This document shows, one piece after another, positions 1-9,492 of a stretch of 64,000 bases of DNA. Numbering within the stretch: position 1 is the first letter of the stretch; the number at the start of each line of letters is the position of its first letter. Source of the stretch: Bradyrhizobium sp. U87765 SZCCT0048 (GTDB lineage Bacteria > Pseudomonadota > Alphaproteobacteria > Rhizobiales > Xanthobacteraceae); NCBI RefSeq assembly GCF_018131225.1, contig NZ_JAFCMM010000002.1, forward strand, positions 62,001-126,000. Direction: 5' to 3'. Position numbers and translations under genes: made by a program. The notes under the pieces are model-generated. The model saw only the letters and a list, made by a program, of their open reading frames with translations, made no database searches and was not told where the DNA came from.

Positions 1-98
1 AGCGAGAGGGCAAGGACGGCGCGCGACACGGCAGCACCCGGCGCGGCGGCGAAAGCCACCGGACCGGCGTCATGCTGAATGTCGTTGCGCAAGGTCAT
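1..98 (-). CDS. N-terminal fragment of an unidentified protein (runs off left edge)
   Basis: An open frame starts with ATG at 98 on the minus strand and continues past the left edge, giving about 32 residues (begins MTLRNDIQHDAGPVAF). The visible end turns hydrophobic (VSRAVLALS), which would fit the start of a first membrane helix, for example in an MFS transporter. That is only a guess. No ribosome binding site is obvious. Confidence 0.35.
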   Translation of the reverse strand, partial: MTLRNDIQHDAGPVAFAAAPGAAVSRAVLALS

Positions 99-174
99 GT
101 CAGTTCAGTCGAAACCAGAATTGGTTCACAGCAATGGAGTTGAGACGTTCAGACGCCGCAGCCGGTGAATTCTC

Positions 175-283
175 TCCTCATGGCGAGGAGGCGTGGAGCG
201 CCTTCGCACCATGAGGCCACCGGCGGCAGCCTTGTCGGCCTCATCCTTCGAGACGCCCGCTGCGCGGGCTCCTCAGGATGAGG
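175..283. repeat. Dispersed palindromic repeat, family B (copy 1)
   Basis: An intergenic inverted repeat whose core pairs CCTCATCCTTCGAGACG with a later CCTCAGGATGAGG around a GC hairpin (CCCGCTGCGCGGG). Related copies lie at 8238, 36827 and 49218. It resembles the REP-like palindromes scattered through genomes of this lineage. It has no coding potential and lies beyond the leuA stop codon. Confidence 0.7.
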
Positions 284-321
284 GGATAGGCGGCACGCCG
301 CGAACGACGCGCCTGCCCTGT

Positions 322-1908
<1,587 letters not shown>

Positions 1909-1926
1909 GTGGCTGGTCCTTGAGAT

Positions 1927-2032
1927 CTTTTGCGCCGTGATCGCGGATCGATCTTTCGAAGGCGCTGTCGGGGTTGCTTCGTCTTCAGTCCCCCTGAGTG
2001 CCCAGGCGCAAAAGCCCAGCCGGCCTCAGGGG
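1927..2032 (-). promoter_or_regulatory. Candidate leuA attenuation leader (competing RNA pairings)
   Basis: Between the Leu-rich leader ORF and leuA the transcript can form two perfect long-range pairings. CCCCTGAG (2032-2025) pairs with CTCAGGGG (1998-1991). CTTTTGCGCC (2014-2005) pairs with GGCGCAAAAG (1936-1927), close to the leuA ribosome binding site. A terminator-like GCCC...GGGCTTTT segment (about 2036-2010) overlaps the leader stop and shares bases with both pairings, so they are mutually exclusive. This arrangement fits ribosome-mediated attenuation, which is known for leu operons in proteobacteria. Which hairpin terminates is inferred, because the T run is short. Confidence 0.6.
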
Positions 2033-2145
2033 CCAGTAAGCAGCAGAAGCTCGCCAAGAAGGAGGCCGGCACGCGCGGCAGCGGTACGGCAGGCGGCAAT
2101 GGCCACCTTCCCGTCCAATCCCTGCGATGCGCTGCGAACCGTCAT
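2026..2145 (-). CDS. leuA leader peptide (Leu-rich)
   Basis: A short ORF ending in AGLLLGELLLLTGP just before the leuA leader hairpins. Seven of the last 14 residues are leucine, and most use CTT or CTC rather than the CTG that dominates neighbouring genes, as expected of a ribosome-stalling leader. Two starts are possible: ATG at 2145 (39 aa) or GTG at 2106 (26 aa), the latter with GGGAAG directly upstream. The stop overlaps the CTCAGGGG pairing segment. The peptide probably has no function beyond coupling translation to leuA transcription. It is unlikely to be chance, given the position and composition. Confidence 0.6.
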   Translation of the reverse strand: MTVRSASQGLDGKVAIAACRTAAARAGLLLGELLLLTGP

Positions 2146-2312
2146 ACTCGCGTCCCGTGACAACCGGAGTGTGGGCGACCAACGGTTGACGTTTGGTTGC
2201 CGGACCGGCGTAGCGCCGTTGTAGACGAGGAAGGCGACGCGCCGCAACGCCAAATAATCGGTCAGGATCACTGCCTTATCCGCGCTCAACGGGCGCCGCC
2301 GGGCTTCCCCGC

Positions 2313-2377
2313 AATACTTAAGTCACGACTTGACAATCAGCGCGCGTCAGCAAATACTCAAGTCCATGCTTAAGTAT
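2313..2377 (+). promoter_or_regulatory. Promoter with three CTYAAGT operator-like motifs
   Basis: TTGACA (2330-2335), a 17-nt spacer and AATACT (2353-2358) form a good sigma-70-type promoter. Its predicted start lies within 1-2 nt of the ATG at 2366. Three copies of a CTYAAGT motif flank it: ACTTAAGT at 2316, ACTCAAGT at 2356 and CTTAAGTA at 2369. The first is an 8-bp palindrome. They are good candidates for self-regulation by the ArsR protein. The transcript would be leaderless. Confidence 0.55.
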
Positions 2378-2713
2378 CAGGACATCGACGTCACCTTGCG
2401 CGCCCTCGCCGAGCCCACCCGGCGGGCGATCGTCGAGCGCCTGAGCGGCGGCCCGGCGACGGTCAGCGACCTCGCCGCGCCGTTCGACATGAGCTTTGCC
2501 GCCGTGGTCCAGCATCTCCAGGTGCTGGAAGGCTGCGGCCTGATCCGCAGCGAGAAGGTCGGCCGGGTCCGCACCTGCCGGCTGGAGCCGGCGGGCCTTG
2601 CACCCCTCGCCGACTGGGTGGCGCAGCGCCGTGCCTTCATGGAGCAGCGCTTCGACCGCCTCGGCGCATTGCTCAACGAAACCGACCCGCCGGCTCCGGC
2701 CGACGAGTCCTGA
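2366..2713 (+). CDS. ArsR-family winged-helix transcriptional regulator
   Basis: A 115-aa metal-independent ArsR/SmtB-like repressor. The winged helix covers roughly residues 10-90 (LAEPTRRAIVERLSGG, then a recognition helix around MSFAAVVQHLQVLEGCGLI). No metal-binding Cys pair is visible in the recognition helix. I chose ATG 2366 over an in-frame TTG at 2330, because the TTG is the first base of a -35 box whose -10 lies further inside. The next gene is an SRPBCC protein 54 nt downstream. ArsR-SRPBCC pairs are a common two-gene module in which the repressor controls both genes. The inducer is unknown. Confidence 0.88.
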   Translation: MLKYQDIDVTLRALAEPTRRAIVERLSGGPATVSDLAAPFDMSFAAVVQHLQVLEGCGLIRSEKVGRVRTCRLEPAGLAPLADWVAQRRAFMEQRFDRLGALLNETDPPAPADES

Positions 2714-2767
2714 CACCGCACGTCTCACCTTCCCGAAAAGTTCCCTGCGTAACGCCAAGGACATGCC

Positions 2768-3256
2768 ATGAGCGAACCAACTGCGACTGCCACCAACCCC
2801 GATCTCGTGATCCACTCGACCTTCACGCTGGAGCGCCGCTACCCGCAGGCGCCCGCGCGGGTGTTCTTCGCCCATGCAGACGCGGCGATGAAGCGCCGCT
2901 GGTTCACCGAGGGCGACGGCTGGGACATCTCCAGCTACGCGCTCGACTTCCGTGTCGGTGGCCTGGAGTCGTCACGCTTCACTTTCCAGGGTGGCCCCGA
3001 GATCACCTACGATTCGGTGATCCAGGACATCGTGCAAGACCGCCGCATCGTGTTCGCCTATCGCATGACGGTCGCGGGGGCGCCGATCTCGGCATCGCTG
3101 TCGACCATCGAGCTCAAGCCCGACGGCCGCGGCACGTTGATGCGCTACACCGAGCAGGGCACCTATTTCGGCGATCCCAACGCGCCGGCGGGACGCGAGC
3201 ACGGCTCGCGCGAACTGCTGGAGAAACTCGCCGCGGAGCTCGACCGCACGTCGTGA
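2768..3256 (+). CDS. SRPBCC (AHSA1-like) domain protein
   Basis: A 162-aa START/Bet-v-1-like fold of the AHSA1 (Aha1 C-terminal) type. Typical features are the N-terminal FTLERRYPQAPARVFFAHAD strand-helix, the WFTEGDGWD turn and the C-terminal MRYTEQGTYFG strand. Such proteins bind small hydrophobic ligands in a cavity, and no catalytic residues can be assigned. It is cytoplasmic, with no signal peptide. It lies directly after the ArsR gene on the same strand and is probably co-transcribed with it. The biological role cannot be inferred from sequence. Confidence 0.85.
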   Translation: MSEPTATATNPDLVIHSTFTLERRYPQAPARVFFAHADAAMKRRWFTEGDGWDISSYALDFRVGGLESSRFTFQGGPEITYDSVIQDIVQDRRIVFAYRMTVAGAPISASLSTIELKPDGRGTLMRYTEQGTYFGDPNAPAGREHGSRELLEKLAAELDRTS

Positions 3257-3315
3257 GCGACACCCGCACAGCAGCGTGATAGCTGCTGTGAAGATGAGCG
3301 CTTCTACATATGCAG

Positions 3316-3418
3316 CGTCATCACCGGGCCGACGCGTAGCGTCGAGACCCGGTGATCCAGCTTAAGAACTTGACGCGGTACGAAGCTGGATTGCCGGGTC
3401 AAGACCCGGCAATGACGC
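3316..3418. repeat. Dispersed palindromic repeat, family A (copy 1)
   Basis: Two nested hairpins flanked by CGTCAT...ATGACG: one from CACCGGG to CCCGGTG and one from GCCGGGT to ACCCGGC, with GATCCAGCTT and AAGCTGGATT facing each other between them. Other copies lie at 17211, 49427 and 52121. It sits between convergent genes, so it may also serve as a transcription end. Confidence 0.75.
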
Positions 3419-3451
3419 GGTAAGTGTGGCCGGCGCCCAAAGTCAACCGTA

Positions 3452-4948
3452 TCAGTGGATGGCGGCATACATGATCTTTTCCTCGGTCGCCTCCAGCGCC
3501 GAGAACTCCTCCACCACCTTGCCCTGCCGACACACCAGGATGCGGTCGGACAGGGCGAGGATTTCGGGCAGGTAGGACGAGATCACCACCACCGCCTTGC
3601 CCTCGTCGGCAAGGCGGTTAATCAGTTCGTGGATCTCGACGATGGCGCCGACGTCGACGCCGCGCGTCGGCTCGTCGAAGACGATCAGGCTCGGCTCCTG
3701 CACCAGCGACTTGGCGATCACGACCTTCTGCTGGTTGCCGCCGGACAGTTCGACCACCCGCGCCTTGCTGCCGATCGCGCGCACCTTCAGCCGCGCGATC
3801 CAGCTGCCGCCGGTGTCCTGCGCCTCGCGCCCCGACAGCAGGAAACGCCCGCCGGGAAACTTGGCGAGCAACCCAAGGTAGATGTTGCGGGCGATCGACA
3901 TGGTCTCGAAGAAGCCCTCGACCTTGCGATCCTCGGTGACATAGGCAACCCCCGCCTGCACCGCCGGCGCCGGCACGCGGTAGCGCACCGGCTTGCCACG
4001 CAGCAGGATCTCGCCGCCATGGAAGAAGTCGCGCTTGAGCACGCCGGCGACGATCTTGAAGGTCTCGGTGCGGCCGGCGCCGACGAGGCCGAACACACCG
4101 GTGATCTGGCCGGCGAACACCGACAGCGAATTGTTCTTCACCATCGGCGCCATCTTGAGATTCTCCACCGTCAGCGTGCGCTCGCCGGCGGGGCGTACCT
4201 GCGTCTTGCGGGTGCCATAGAGCGTGTTCGACAGGTCGCGCCCGACCATCGCCTGGACGATGCGGGCGCGGTCGAACGCCGTTGCATCGTCGGTGACCAC
4301 ATGCTTGCCGTCGCGCAGCACGGTGATGCGGTCGGCGAGCAGCAACGCCTCCTCCAGCGCGTGCGAGATGAACACGATCGAGACGCCGCGCGTCTTGAGG
4401 TCGCGCACGAGATCGAAGAAGTAGCTTTTCTCCTCCGGCGTCAGGGTCGCGGTCGGCTCGTCGAACACGATGACCTGCGCCTGGTGCAGCACCGCGCGGG
4501 CGATCTCCACCATCTGCTTCTTGGCGGCGCCGAGCAGGCCGACGGTCGCGGTCGGCGTGACATCGAAATTCAGCGACTGCAGGAACTGCTGCGCGGCGAT
4601 GTAGATGCCGCGCAGGCGGTTGTAGAATTTTTCCTGCCCCAGAAACAGGTTCTGTGCCACCGTCATGGTCGGCACCAGGCTGTTCTCCTGGAACACCATG
4701 GCGATGCCGAGATGGCGCGCCTCCAGCGGCGTTCGTGGCGTCACCTCGACACCGTTGACCAGCATGGCGCCGGAGGTCAGCGCCACCACGCCGGCCATCG
4801 CCTTGGTCAATGTCGACTTACCCGCGCCGTTCTCGCCGACGAGCGCATGGATCTCGCCGCGGCGAAGCGTGAAGTCGACGCCATCGATCGCCGGCACGCC
4901 GGCATAGAGCTTGGTGGCCTTGCGGAATTCCACGACATTGTCGGTCAT
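3452..4948 (-). CDS. Ribose/xylose-type sugar ABC transporter ATP-binding protein
   Basis: A 498-aa double-NBD ATPase of the RbsA/XylG class that powers the importer encoded by this operon. The first NBD has Walker A GENGAGKST (about 39-47) and Walker B VIVFDEPTA, but its signature region reads LLGAAKKQ instead of the usual LSVGQQQ, a clear departure. The second NBD has the degenerate Walker A (GLVGAGRTE) normal for the family, with an intact LSGGNQQK signature and IVFDEPTRGVD. The ATG at 4948 overlaps the stop of the preceding propeller gene by 4 nt (ATGA), so translation is coupled. It is the last gene of the operon. Confidence 0.93.
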   Translation of the reverse strand: MTDNVVEFRKATKLYAGVPAIDGVDFTLRRGEIHALVGENGAGKSTLTKAMAGVVALTSGAMLVNGVEVTPRTPLEARHLGIAMVFQENSLVPTMTVAQNLFLGQEKFYNRLRGIYIAAQQFLQSLNFDVTPTATVGLLGAAKKQMVEIARAVLHQAQVIVFDEPTATLTPEEKSYFFDLVRDLKTRGVSIVFISHALEEALLLADRITVLRDGKHVVTDDATAFDRARIVQAMVGRDLSNTLYGTRKTQVRPAGERTLTVENLKMAPMVKNNSLSVFAGQITGVFGLVGAGRTETFKIVAGVLKRDFFHGGEILLRGKPVRYRVPAPAVQAGVAYVTEDRKVEGFFETMSIARNIYLGLLAKFPGGRFLLSGREAQDTGGSWIARLKVRAIGSKARVVELSGGNQQKVVIAKSLVQEPSLIVFDEPTRGVDVGAIVEIHELINRLADEGKAVVVISSYLPEILALSDRILVCRQGKVVEEFSALEATEEKIMYAAIH

Positions 4949-6042
4949 GCGCCGCGCTCCCCCTGCAGCATGGCGAGCGGCAGCCGCAGCAGCCGGCCCG
5001 GCCCTTTGGCAAGCACATAGAGTGCGTCTGCCGCCTCGACCGCGGCGACCACGCCATGGTTGCTGCCGTCGACGCGGCTGTGCAGCGACATCAGTGGCAT
5101 GCCCTCCGCGCTGAGACGGATCACGAGACCATAGGAGCGCGGCGGCGCCCATGGCTTGACCACGCCCATGGTCTTGAGATGGGCGCCCTGCATCGGCTCG
5201 CGGAACGAATGCCCCGAGCGCAGCCGCGGCACGATCCAGTCCTGCGGATCAAGCTCCTGCATCATCCGCCGGCGATAGCCGGCCTCGCGCAGCACGAACT
5301 CGACGAGCTGGGTGCGCGCGATGAACGCCGTCAGCCAGAAGCCGCCATCGGCGGCGCGCGACAGCCGCGACGGATACACCGGCAGATGATCGAGCACCGG
5401 CCGCACCGCGCCATCGGGGCCAACCGCAATCAGGCGATGCCGCCAGCTCTCGCTGACGAATGCCTCCGGACCATGGGCGACAGCACCGAATGCATAGTGC
5501 AGGCCGTCGGCGACGACCCGCACGCTACGCGTCGGGAGGTCGATCGCTACCAGCCGTCCGGTACGGCCGCGATTCATCAGATCGTGCGCCCAGTCGTCGA
5601 CCGATTGCTCGGCCGAGCCTTCGGTCGCCAGCAATGTGCCGGCTGGCCCCTGGGCGAGGGCATTGATCGCCCTCACGCCATCCGGCGTCATCGGTGCCCG
5701 GCGATCCTCGCCGGACACCGGATCGATCAGATGCAGCACACGGCCATCGACGGCGATCGCGAGCGCACCATCGTCGCAGTTGCAGATCGCGGTGATCGGA
5801 CCATCGAATCGGCGGATCTCGCCGAGGGCGCCGGCCGCAAGACGCAGCACCTTGTCGCCATCGGCCACCAGCAGCGCACCGTCACTCGCAGCGAGATCCT
5901 CGAATGTCGCTGACGTCGCCACCACCTCCGCCTCTTCGAGGCGCTGGTTCGGCTTGAGCGCGCCGTCGAACGGCGGCACAGTGATCGCCGCGTCGCCGCG
6001 GCCGAGCAGGTTGTTGGTCAGGCTGCGCAGCGCCGCGATCAT
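4945..6042 (-). CDS. Strictosidine synthase/SMP-30-like beta-propeller protein
   Basis: A 365-aa protein without a signal peptide. The recurring blades (VLHLIDPVSGE, RTGRLVAIDLP, SRLSRAADGGFWLT) and the second half resemble the strictosidine synthase/APMAP branch of the six-bladed propellers related to SMP-30 lactonases. It looks like a paralogue of the propeller domain fused to the permease encoded immediately upstream: both carry an ES/ET-W-x(2-3)-R/K segment, a DNLP/DHLP turn and an AGYRRRM/PGFRRRM block. The likely role is hydrolysis or binding of the transported sugar or lactone in the cytoplasm, which is an inference. It overlaps both neighbours by 4 nt, so it is tightly co-translated. 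Confidence 0.75.
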   Translation of the reverse strand: MIAALRSLTNNLLGRGDAAITVPPFDGALKPNQRLEEAEVVATSATFEDLAASDGALLVADGDKVLRLAAGALGEIRRFDGPITAICNCDDGALAIAVDGRVLHLIDPVSGEDRRAPMTPDGVRAINALAQGPAGTLLATEGSAEQSVDDWAHDLMNRGRTGRLVAIDLPTRSVRVVADGLHYAFGAVAHGPEAFVSESWRHRLIAVGPDGAVRPVLDHLPVYPSRLSRAADGGFWLTAFIARTQLVEFVLREAGYRRRMMQELDPQDWIVPRLRSGHSFREPMQGAHLKTMGVVKPWAPPRSYGLVIRLSAEGMPLMSLHSRVDGSNHGVVAAVEAADALYVLAKGPGRLLRLPLAMLQGERGA

Positions 6043-8156
6043 GGCTGCGTCCCCCAGCGGCGGTCATACTGCACGAAGTCCGGATCGGCGCCGGTGAGCT
6101 TGTAGCGGCCGATGCGATTGTTGGCGATGCCGCCGAGATAGAGGTAGCCGCGGTGCTCGCGCATCGAGGTGATCATCGGATGGTTGAGGCCGGCGAGGTC
6201 CCAGAACGACTCCAGCACCTCGCCCTTCTCGTTGAATTTCAGCACGCAGCCGGTGTTGATGTTGGGGAACAGCCACTCATCGAGCGGCAGCCGCTTGCCC
6301 ATGCGCCGGCGGAAGCCCGGCATCCGCCAGGCGAGATCGAGCGCCGGCGAACGCATGCCGACCAGCGCCAGCCAGTAGTTGCCATCGGAGGCGAGATTGA
6401 TGTTGTCCGGAAAGCCCGGCAGGTTGTCCATCACGGTCTCGACCTGGCCCTGCTTCGGGCCATCGAACCAGTAGCGCTTGACCGAGCAGCCCCACGTCTC
6501 GGCGAACAGGATCGACTGGCGGTCGCTGGCGATGCAGATGCCGTTGGGGAATTTGAGGCCGCGCAGCACCGTGCGCGTGGTCTTGCGCCCGGGATCGTAG
6601 CAGATGATGCGGCCGTTGCCGCGCGCCTCCAGCCCGTCCACCGGCCACTCGTGCATCTCGTAGCGGACGGTCGCCTCGGAGAAGAAGATGCGGCCATCGT
6701 CGGCGATGTCGAGGTCATCGGCGAGCCGCAGCCGGCTGTCGTCGTTCACGGATGTGAGGCTGCGGTTGGTCTCGTCGGTGGCCTTCTCGATCTTGCGATC
6801 CGGCGCGATGCGGTAGAGCCCCATGCCGCCGATGCAGCAGTAGAGATTATCGTTGCGGTCGAACGCCATGCCGAGCGGCTGGCCGCCGATGTGAGCGAAC
6901 ACTTCCATCTGCTGATAGTCGGGAGCAAGGAAGCGCACGATGTCGCCATGGCGCGAGCCGGCGTAGAGGTGGTCGTGGCGATCGAGGATGACGTCCTCCG
7001 GCGCCTCGATGCGGCCGAGCCCGATCAGCTCGACGTCGCGCAGCTTGTCGTTCTGCTCGAACGGCCCGCCGGCCCCCACCGCGGTCGGCGGCGGAGGCGG
7101 CAGCGCGTGGTAGGTCGGGCTGACATAGACCTTGCTGATGATACGGGTGCGGTTCTTCAGCCAGCGGATGTCGATGACAGCGGCGACCAGCAGGATGGCG
7201 GCGAGCACCATGCGGTTGAAGCCGCCGCGCACCGACAGCGTCGTCAGGCCGTTGGTGACCAGCAGCACGATCAGCGTGCCCGCCAGCGCCTTGGCCACCG
7301 AGCCGTTGCCGCCGCCGAGCGTGATGCCGCCGAGCACGGTCGCGGTCAGCACCGTGACCTCGAGACCGACGCCGACGTCGCCGCCGACGGTGCCGAGCCG
7401 CGCGGCGAAGAACAGCGCGCCGGTCGCGGTCAGCACGCCACTCGCCACGTAGCACAGCGCGATCGTGCGCCGCACCGGGATGCCGGAGTTGTAGGCCGAG
7501 CGGCGCGAGCCGCCGATCGCGGTGATGTGCCAGCCGGGGCGCAGGCGGGTGAGGAAGACATGGCCGAACACCGCCACCACGATGTACACCAGCGCGACGC
7601 TGGGCACGCCCAGCACGTCGCCGCCGCCGATGAAATCCCACGACGGAAAGTCGGGAAACGCCGCCGCGATCTTGTTGGAGTTGTTGACCAGCAGGAGATC
7701 GTAGGTCGAGCGATAGATGATCAGGGTGATCAGCGTGGTGATGAACGCGCGCAGGCGCAGGTAGCCGATCAGGAGGCCGTTGACTGCCCCCAGCACCGCG
7801 CCGCAGGCGAGCGTCGCCGCGATCACCGCCGGCACCGGCCAGTTCAGCACGTCCAGGCAGTACAGCGCGCAGAAGTCGCACAGCGCGAACATCGAGCCGA
7901 CCGACAGGTCGATGCCGCCGACGATGACCACCAGCGCCATGCCGAGCACGACAAAGCCGATCTCGCCGGCCTGCCGCGCGGTGTCGGCAAGCCCGGCCGG
8001 CGACAGGAAACCGTCGATCACCCGGCTGAGCACGATGCCGACGATCAACAGCACGATCACCGGGATCGCCGTCTCGGTCCAGCGCTTGGAGAGGATCTCG
8101 CCGAGAAGATGGTCCGGCCAGTACCGGGATTTCAGACGAACGAACGCTTCCTGCAT
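6039..8156 (-). CDS. ABC sugar permease fused to C-terminal beta-propeller domain
   Basis: A 705-aa fusion. Residues 1 to about 340 form a RbsC/AraH-type membrane permease with about 9-10 helices and the motif GMALVVIVGGIDLSVGS (about 73-89), characteristic of the family. After a polyproline linker (ALPPPPPTAVG, about 346-356), residues about 365-700 form a strictosidine synthase/SMP-30-like propeller (KRYWFDGPKQG, DNLPGFPDNI). RbsC-type permeases place their C-terminus in the cytoplasm, so the propeller should sit at the inner mouth of the transporter. The start MQEAFVRLKSRYW was preferred to an upstream in-frame codon at 8222 that adds a non-conserved tail. It lacks a signal peptide, and its frame is continuous and undamaged. 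Confidence 0.88.
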   Translation of the reverse strand: MQEAFVRLKSRYWPDHLLGEILSKRWTETAIPVIVLLIVGIVLSRVIDGFLSPAGLADTARQAGEIGFVVLGMALVVIVGGIDLSVGSMFALCDFCALYCLDVLNWPVPAVIAATLACGAVLGAVNGLLIGYLRLRAFITTLITLIIYRSTYDLLLVNNSNKIAAAFPDFPSWDFIGGGDVLGVPSVALVYIVVAVFGHVFLTRLRPGWHITAIGGSRRSAYNSGIPVRRTIALCYVASGVLTATGALFFAARLGTVGGDVGVGLEVTVLTATVLGGITLGGGNGSVAKALAGTLIVLLVTNGLTTLSVRGGFNRMVLAAILLVAAVIDIRWLKNRTRIISKVYVSPTYHALPPPPPTAVGAGGPFEQNDKLRDVELIGLGRIEAPEDVILDRHDHLYAGSRHGDIVRFLAPDYQQMEVFAHIGGQPLGMAFDRNDNLYCCIGGMGLYRIAPDRKIEKATDETNRSLTSVNDDSRLRLADDLDIADDGRIFFSEATVRYEMHEWPVDGLEARGNGRIICYDPGRKTTRTVLRGLKFPNGICIASDRQSILFAETWGCSVKRYWFDGPKQGQVETVMDNLPGFPDNINLASDGNYWLALVGMRSPALDLAWRMPGFRRRMGKRLPLDEWLFPNINTGCVLKFNEKGEVLESFWDLAGLNHPMITSMREHRGYLYLGGIANNRIGRYKLTGADPDFVQYDRRWGTQP

Positions 8157-8237
8157 CGGCGACCTTGAGACAAACTGCGAGTAACAATCTTTACGGAGTG
8201 CGTGGGGTCGACTGAGCTGCAAGGCTCAGATTCGATC

Positions 8238-8344
8238 CGTCACCCTGAGGTGGCCGCGCCTGGCGCGGCCCTCGAAGGGCGACGGCCGAAGCGCATCGGC
8301 CGTTCATCCTTCGAGGCTCGCTTCGCTCGCACCTCAGGATGACG
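8238..8344. repeat. Dispersed palindromic repeat, family B (copy 2)
   Basis: CACCCTGAGGTGG...CTCGAAGGGCGAC and TTCATCCTTCGAGG...CCTCAGGATGAC arms enclose GC-rich hairpins, matching the family-B element at 175. It lies inside the sugar-importer operon, between the binding-protein and fused-permease genes. It could act as a partial terminator or mRNA stabiliser that raises expression of the upstream binding protein; this is inferred. Confidence 0.7.
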
Positions 8345-8383
8345 GAGATCGAGCGAATCCCAGCCTTGAGCTGTCGTGGTACA

Positions 8384-9406
8384 TCACTTCTTCAGGTCGC
8401 TCAGGTTCCAGCAGGTGGTGTCGAGCCCGGCGTTGTCTTTTGTGATCGGGATCAGCGTGGTGTAGATCGAGCCCTTGGCCGACCCCGGTTTCACGCCCGA
8501 CGACAGCAGCCACTTGATCATCGCCGCCATGTCGGCGGCCTGGGTCGGCACGTCGTAGCTGACGTCGAGGTCGAACGCGCCGGACTTGACCAGCTCGCAG
8601 GCGCCGCGCCGTTCGCCGCCGCCGGACGTCGCCAGGAACACTTTGCCGGTGAGCCCGGCCTCCTTCACCGCCGCGGCGGTGCCGATGTCCATGCCGTCCC
8701 AGAAGCCGACGATGCCGCACAGGTCCGGATTCTGCTTCAGCACGGTCTGGGTGATGGCCTTGGCCTTGGCGGCATCCCAGTCCGCGGCCTGGCTCGACAC
8801 CACCTTGATCTCCGGATGCCTGGCGAGCACGTTCTCGACGCCCTTCAGTGTGTAGGCGGACGCCGCCGCCGACAGCGCCCCCTGCACGATGGCGATCTTG
8901 TTGGACTTGCCTTCGCAGGCCTTGACCACGGCCTCGGCATCGCGCTCGCCGATCTCGATCCAGTTGGCGCCGACGAACGCCGAAGAGCGGTAGACCGACC
9001 CCATGTTGATCTGGATGACGTAGATACCCTCGTTCTCGGCGCGCTGCATCAGCTTGGCGTAGGTCTGCACGTCGGGATTGTGCACGATGATCGCCGCCGG
9101 CTTCTCGGAGAGAAGGGTCGTCACCGCCTGGGCGCCGGCGGACGTCGACCAGTTGGGATCGCGCACGATCACCTTGACGCCGTAGGGCTCGAGCTCTTTC
9201 TTGACGCCCGCGAACCAGCCCTCGGTGAGGTCGAAGTTCATCGCCACCGGCACATAGGCCACCGTCTTGCCGGCGAGCGCGGCCTTGAACGGCGCCTGGA
9301 ACGGCTCATCGAGCCCCTGCTGCGCCATCGCCGGCCCGGCGGCCGCCATTGCCGCCAGCGCGGCGCCGCCCAGCATCGCCAGATGTTTCGTCACTCCGGA
9401 AACCAT
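8384..9406 (-). CDS. Periplasmic sugar-binding protein (LacI/RbsB type) of the ABC importer
   Basis: A 340-aa type-I periplasmic binding protein. A Sec signal peptide spans MVSGVTKHLAMLGGAALAAM to the AMAQQ cleavage site near residue 28. The mature domain begins KTVAYVPVAMNFDLTEGWF, followed by the typical KPAAIIVHNPDV and NPDLCGIVGFWDG segments of RbsB-like sugar binders. It delivers the substrate to the two permeases encoded on either side. The gene order permease, binding protein, permease-propeller, propeller, ATPase is unusual. The substrate is not readable from sequence, but the lactonase-like partners hint at a sugar acid, lactone or cyclic polyol. Confidence 0.9.
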   Translation of the reverse strand: MVSGVTKHLAMLGGAALAAMAAAGPAMAQQGLDEPFQAPFKAALAGKTVAYVPVAMNFDLTEGWFAGVKKELEPYGVKVIVRDPNWSTSAGAQAVTTLLSEKPAAIIVHNPDVQTYAKLMQRAENEGIYVIQINMGSVYRSSAFVGANWIEIGERDAEAVVKACEGKSNKIAIVQGALSAAASAYTLKGVENVLARHPEIKVVSSQAADWDAAKAKAITQTVLKQNPDLCGIVGFWDGMDIGTAAAVKEAGLTGKVFLATSGGGERRGACELVKSGAFDLDVSYDVPTQAADMAAMIKWLLSSGVKPGSAKGSIYTTLIPITKDNAGLDTTCWNLSDLKK

Positions 9407-9492
9407 AGCAACCTCCCTGTTGTTCGACGGCGCCTTGCCGGCGCGTTGTTCGTTGTCGGTGAAGCAATGATGGCCTGCGCGACGGCGGCGCC

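Noticed and set aside
6153..8168. A long plus-strand frame opposite the fused permease gene
   Set aside because: Low-complexity His/Arg/Glu-rich translation without motifs; the minus-strand gene is unmistakable.
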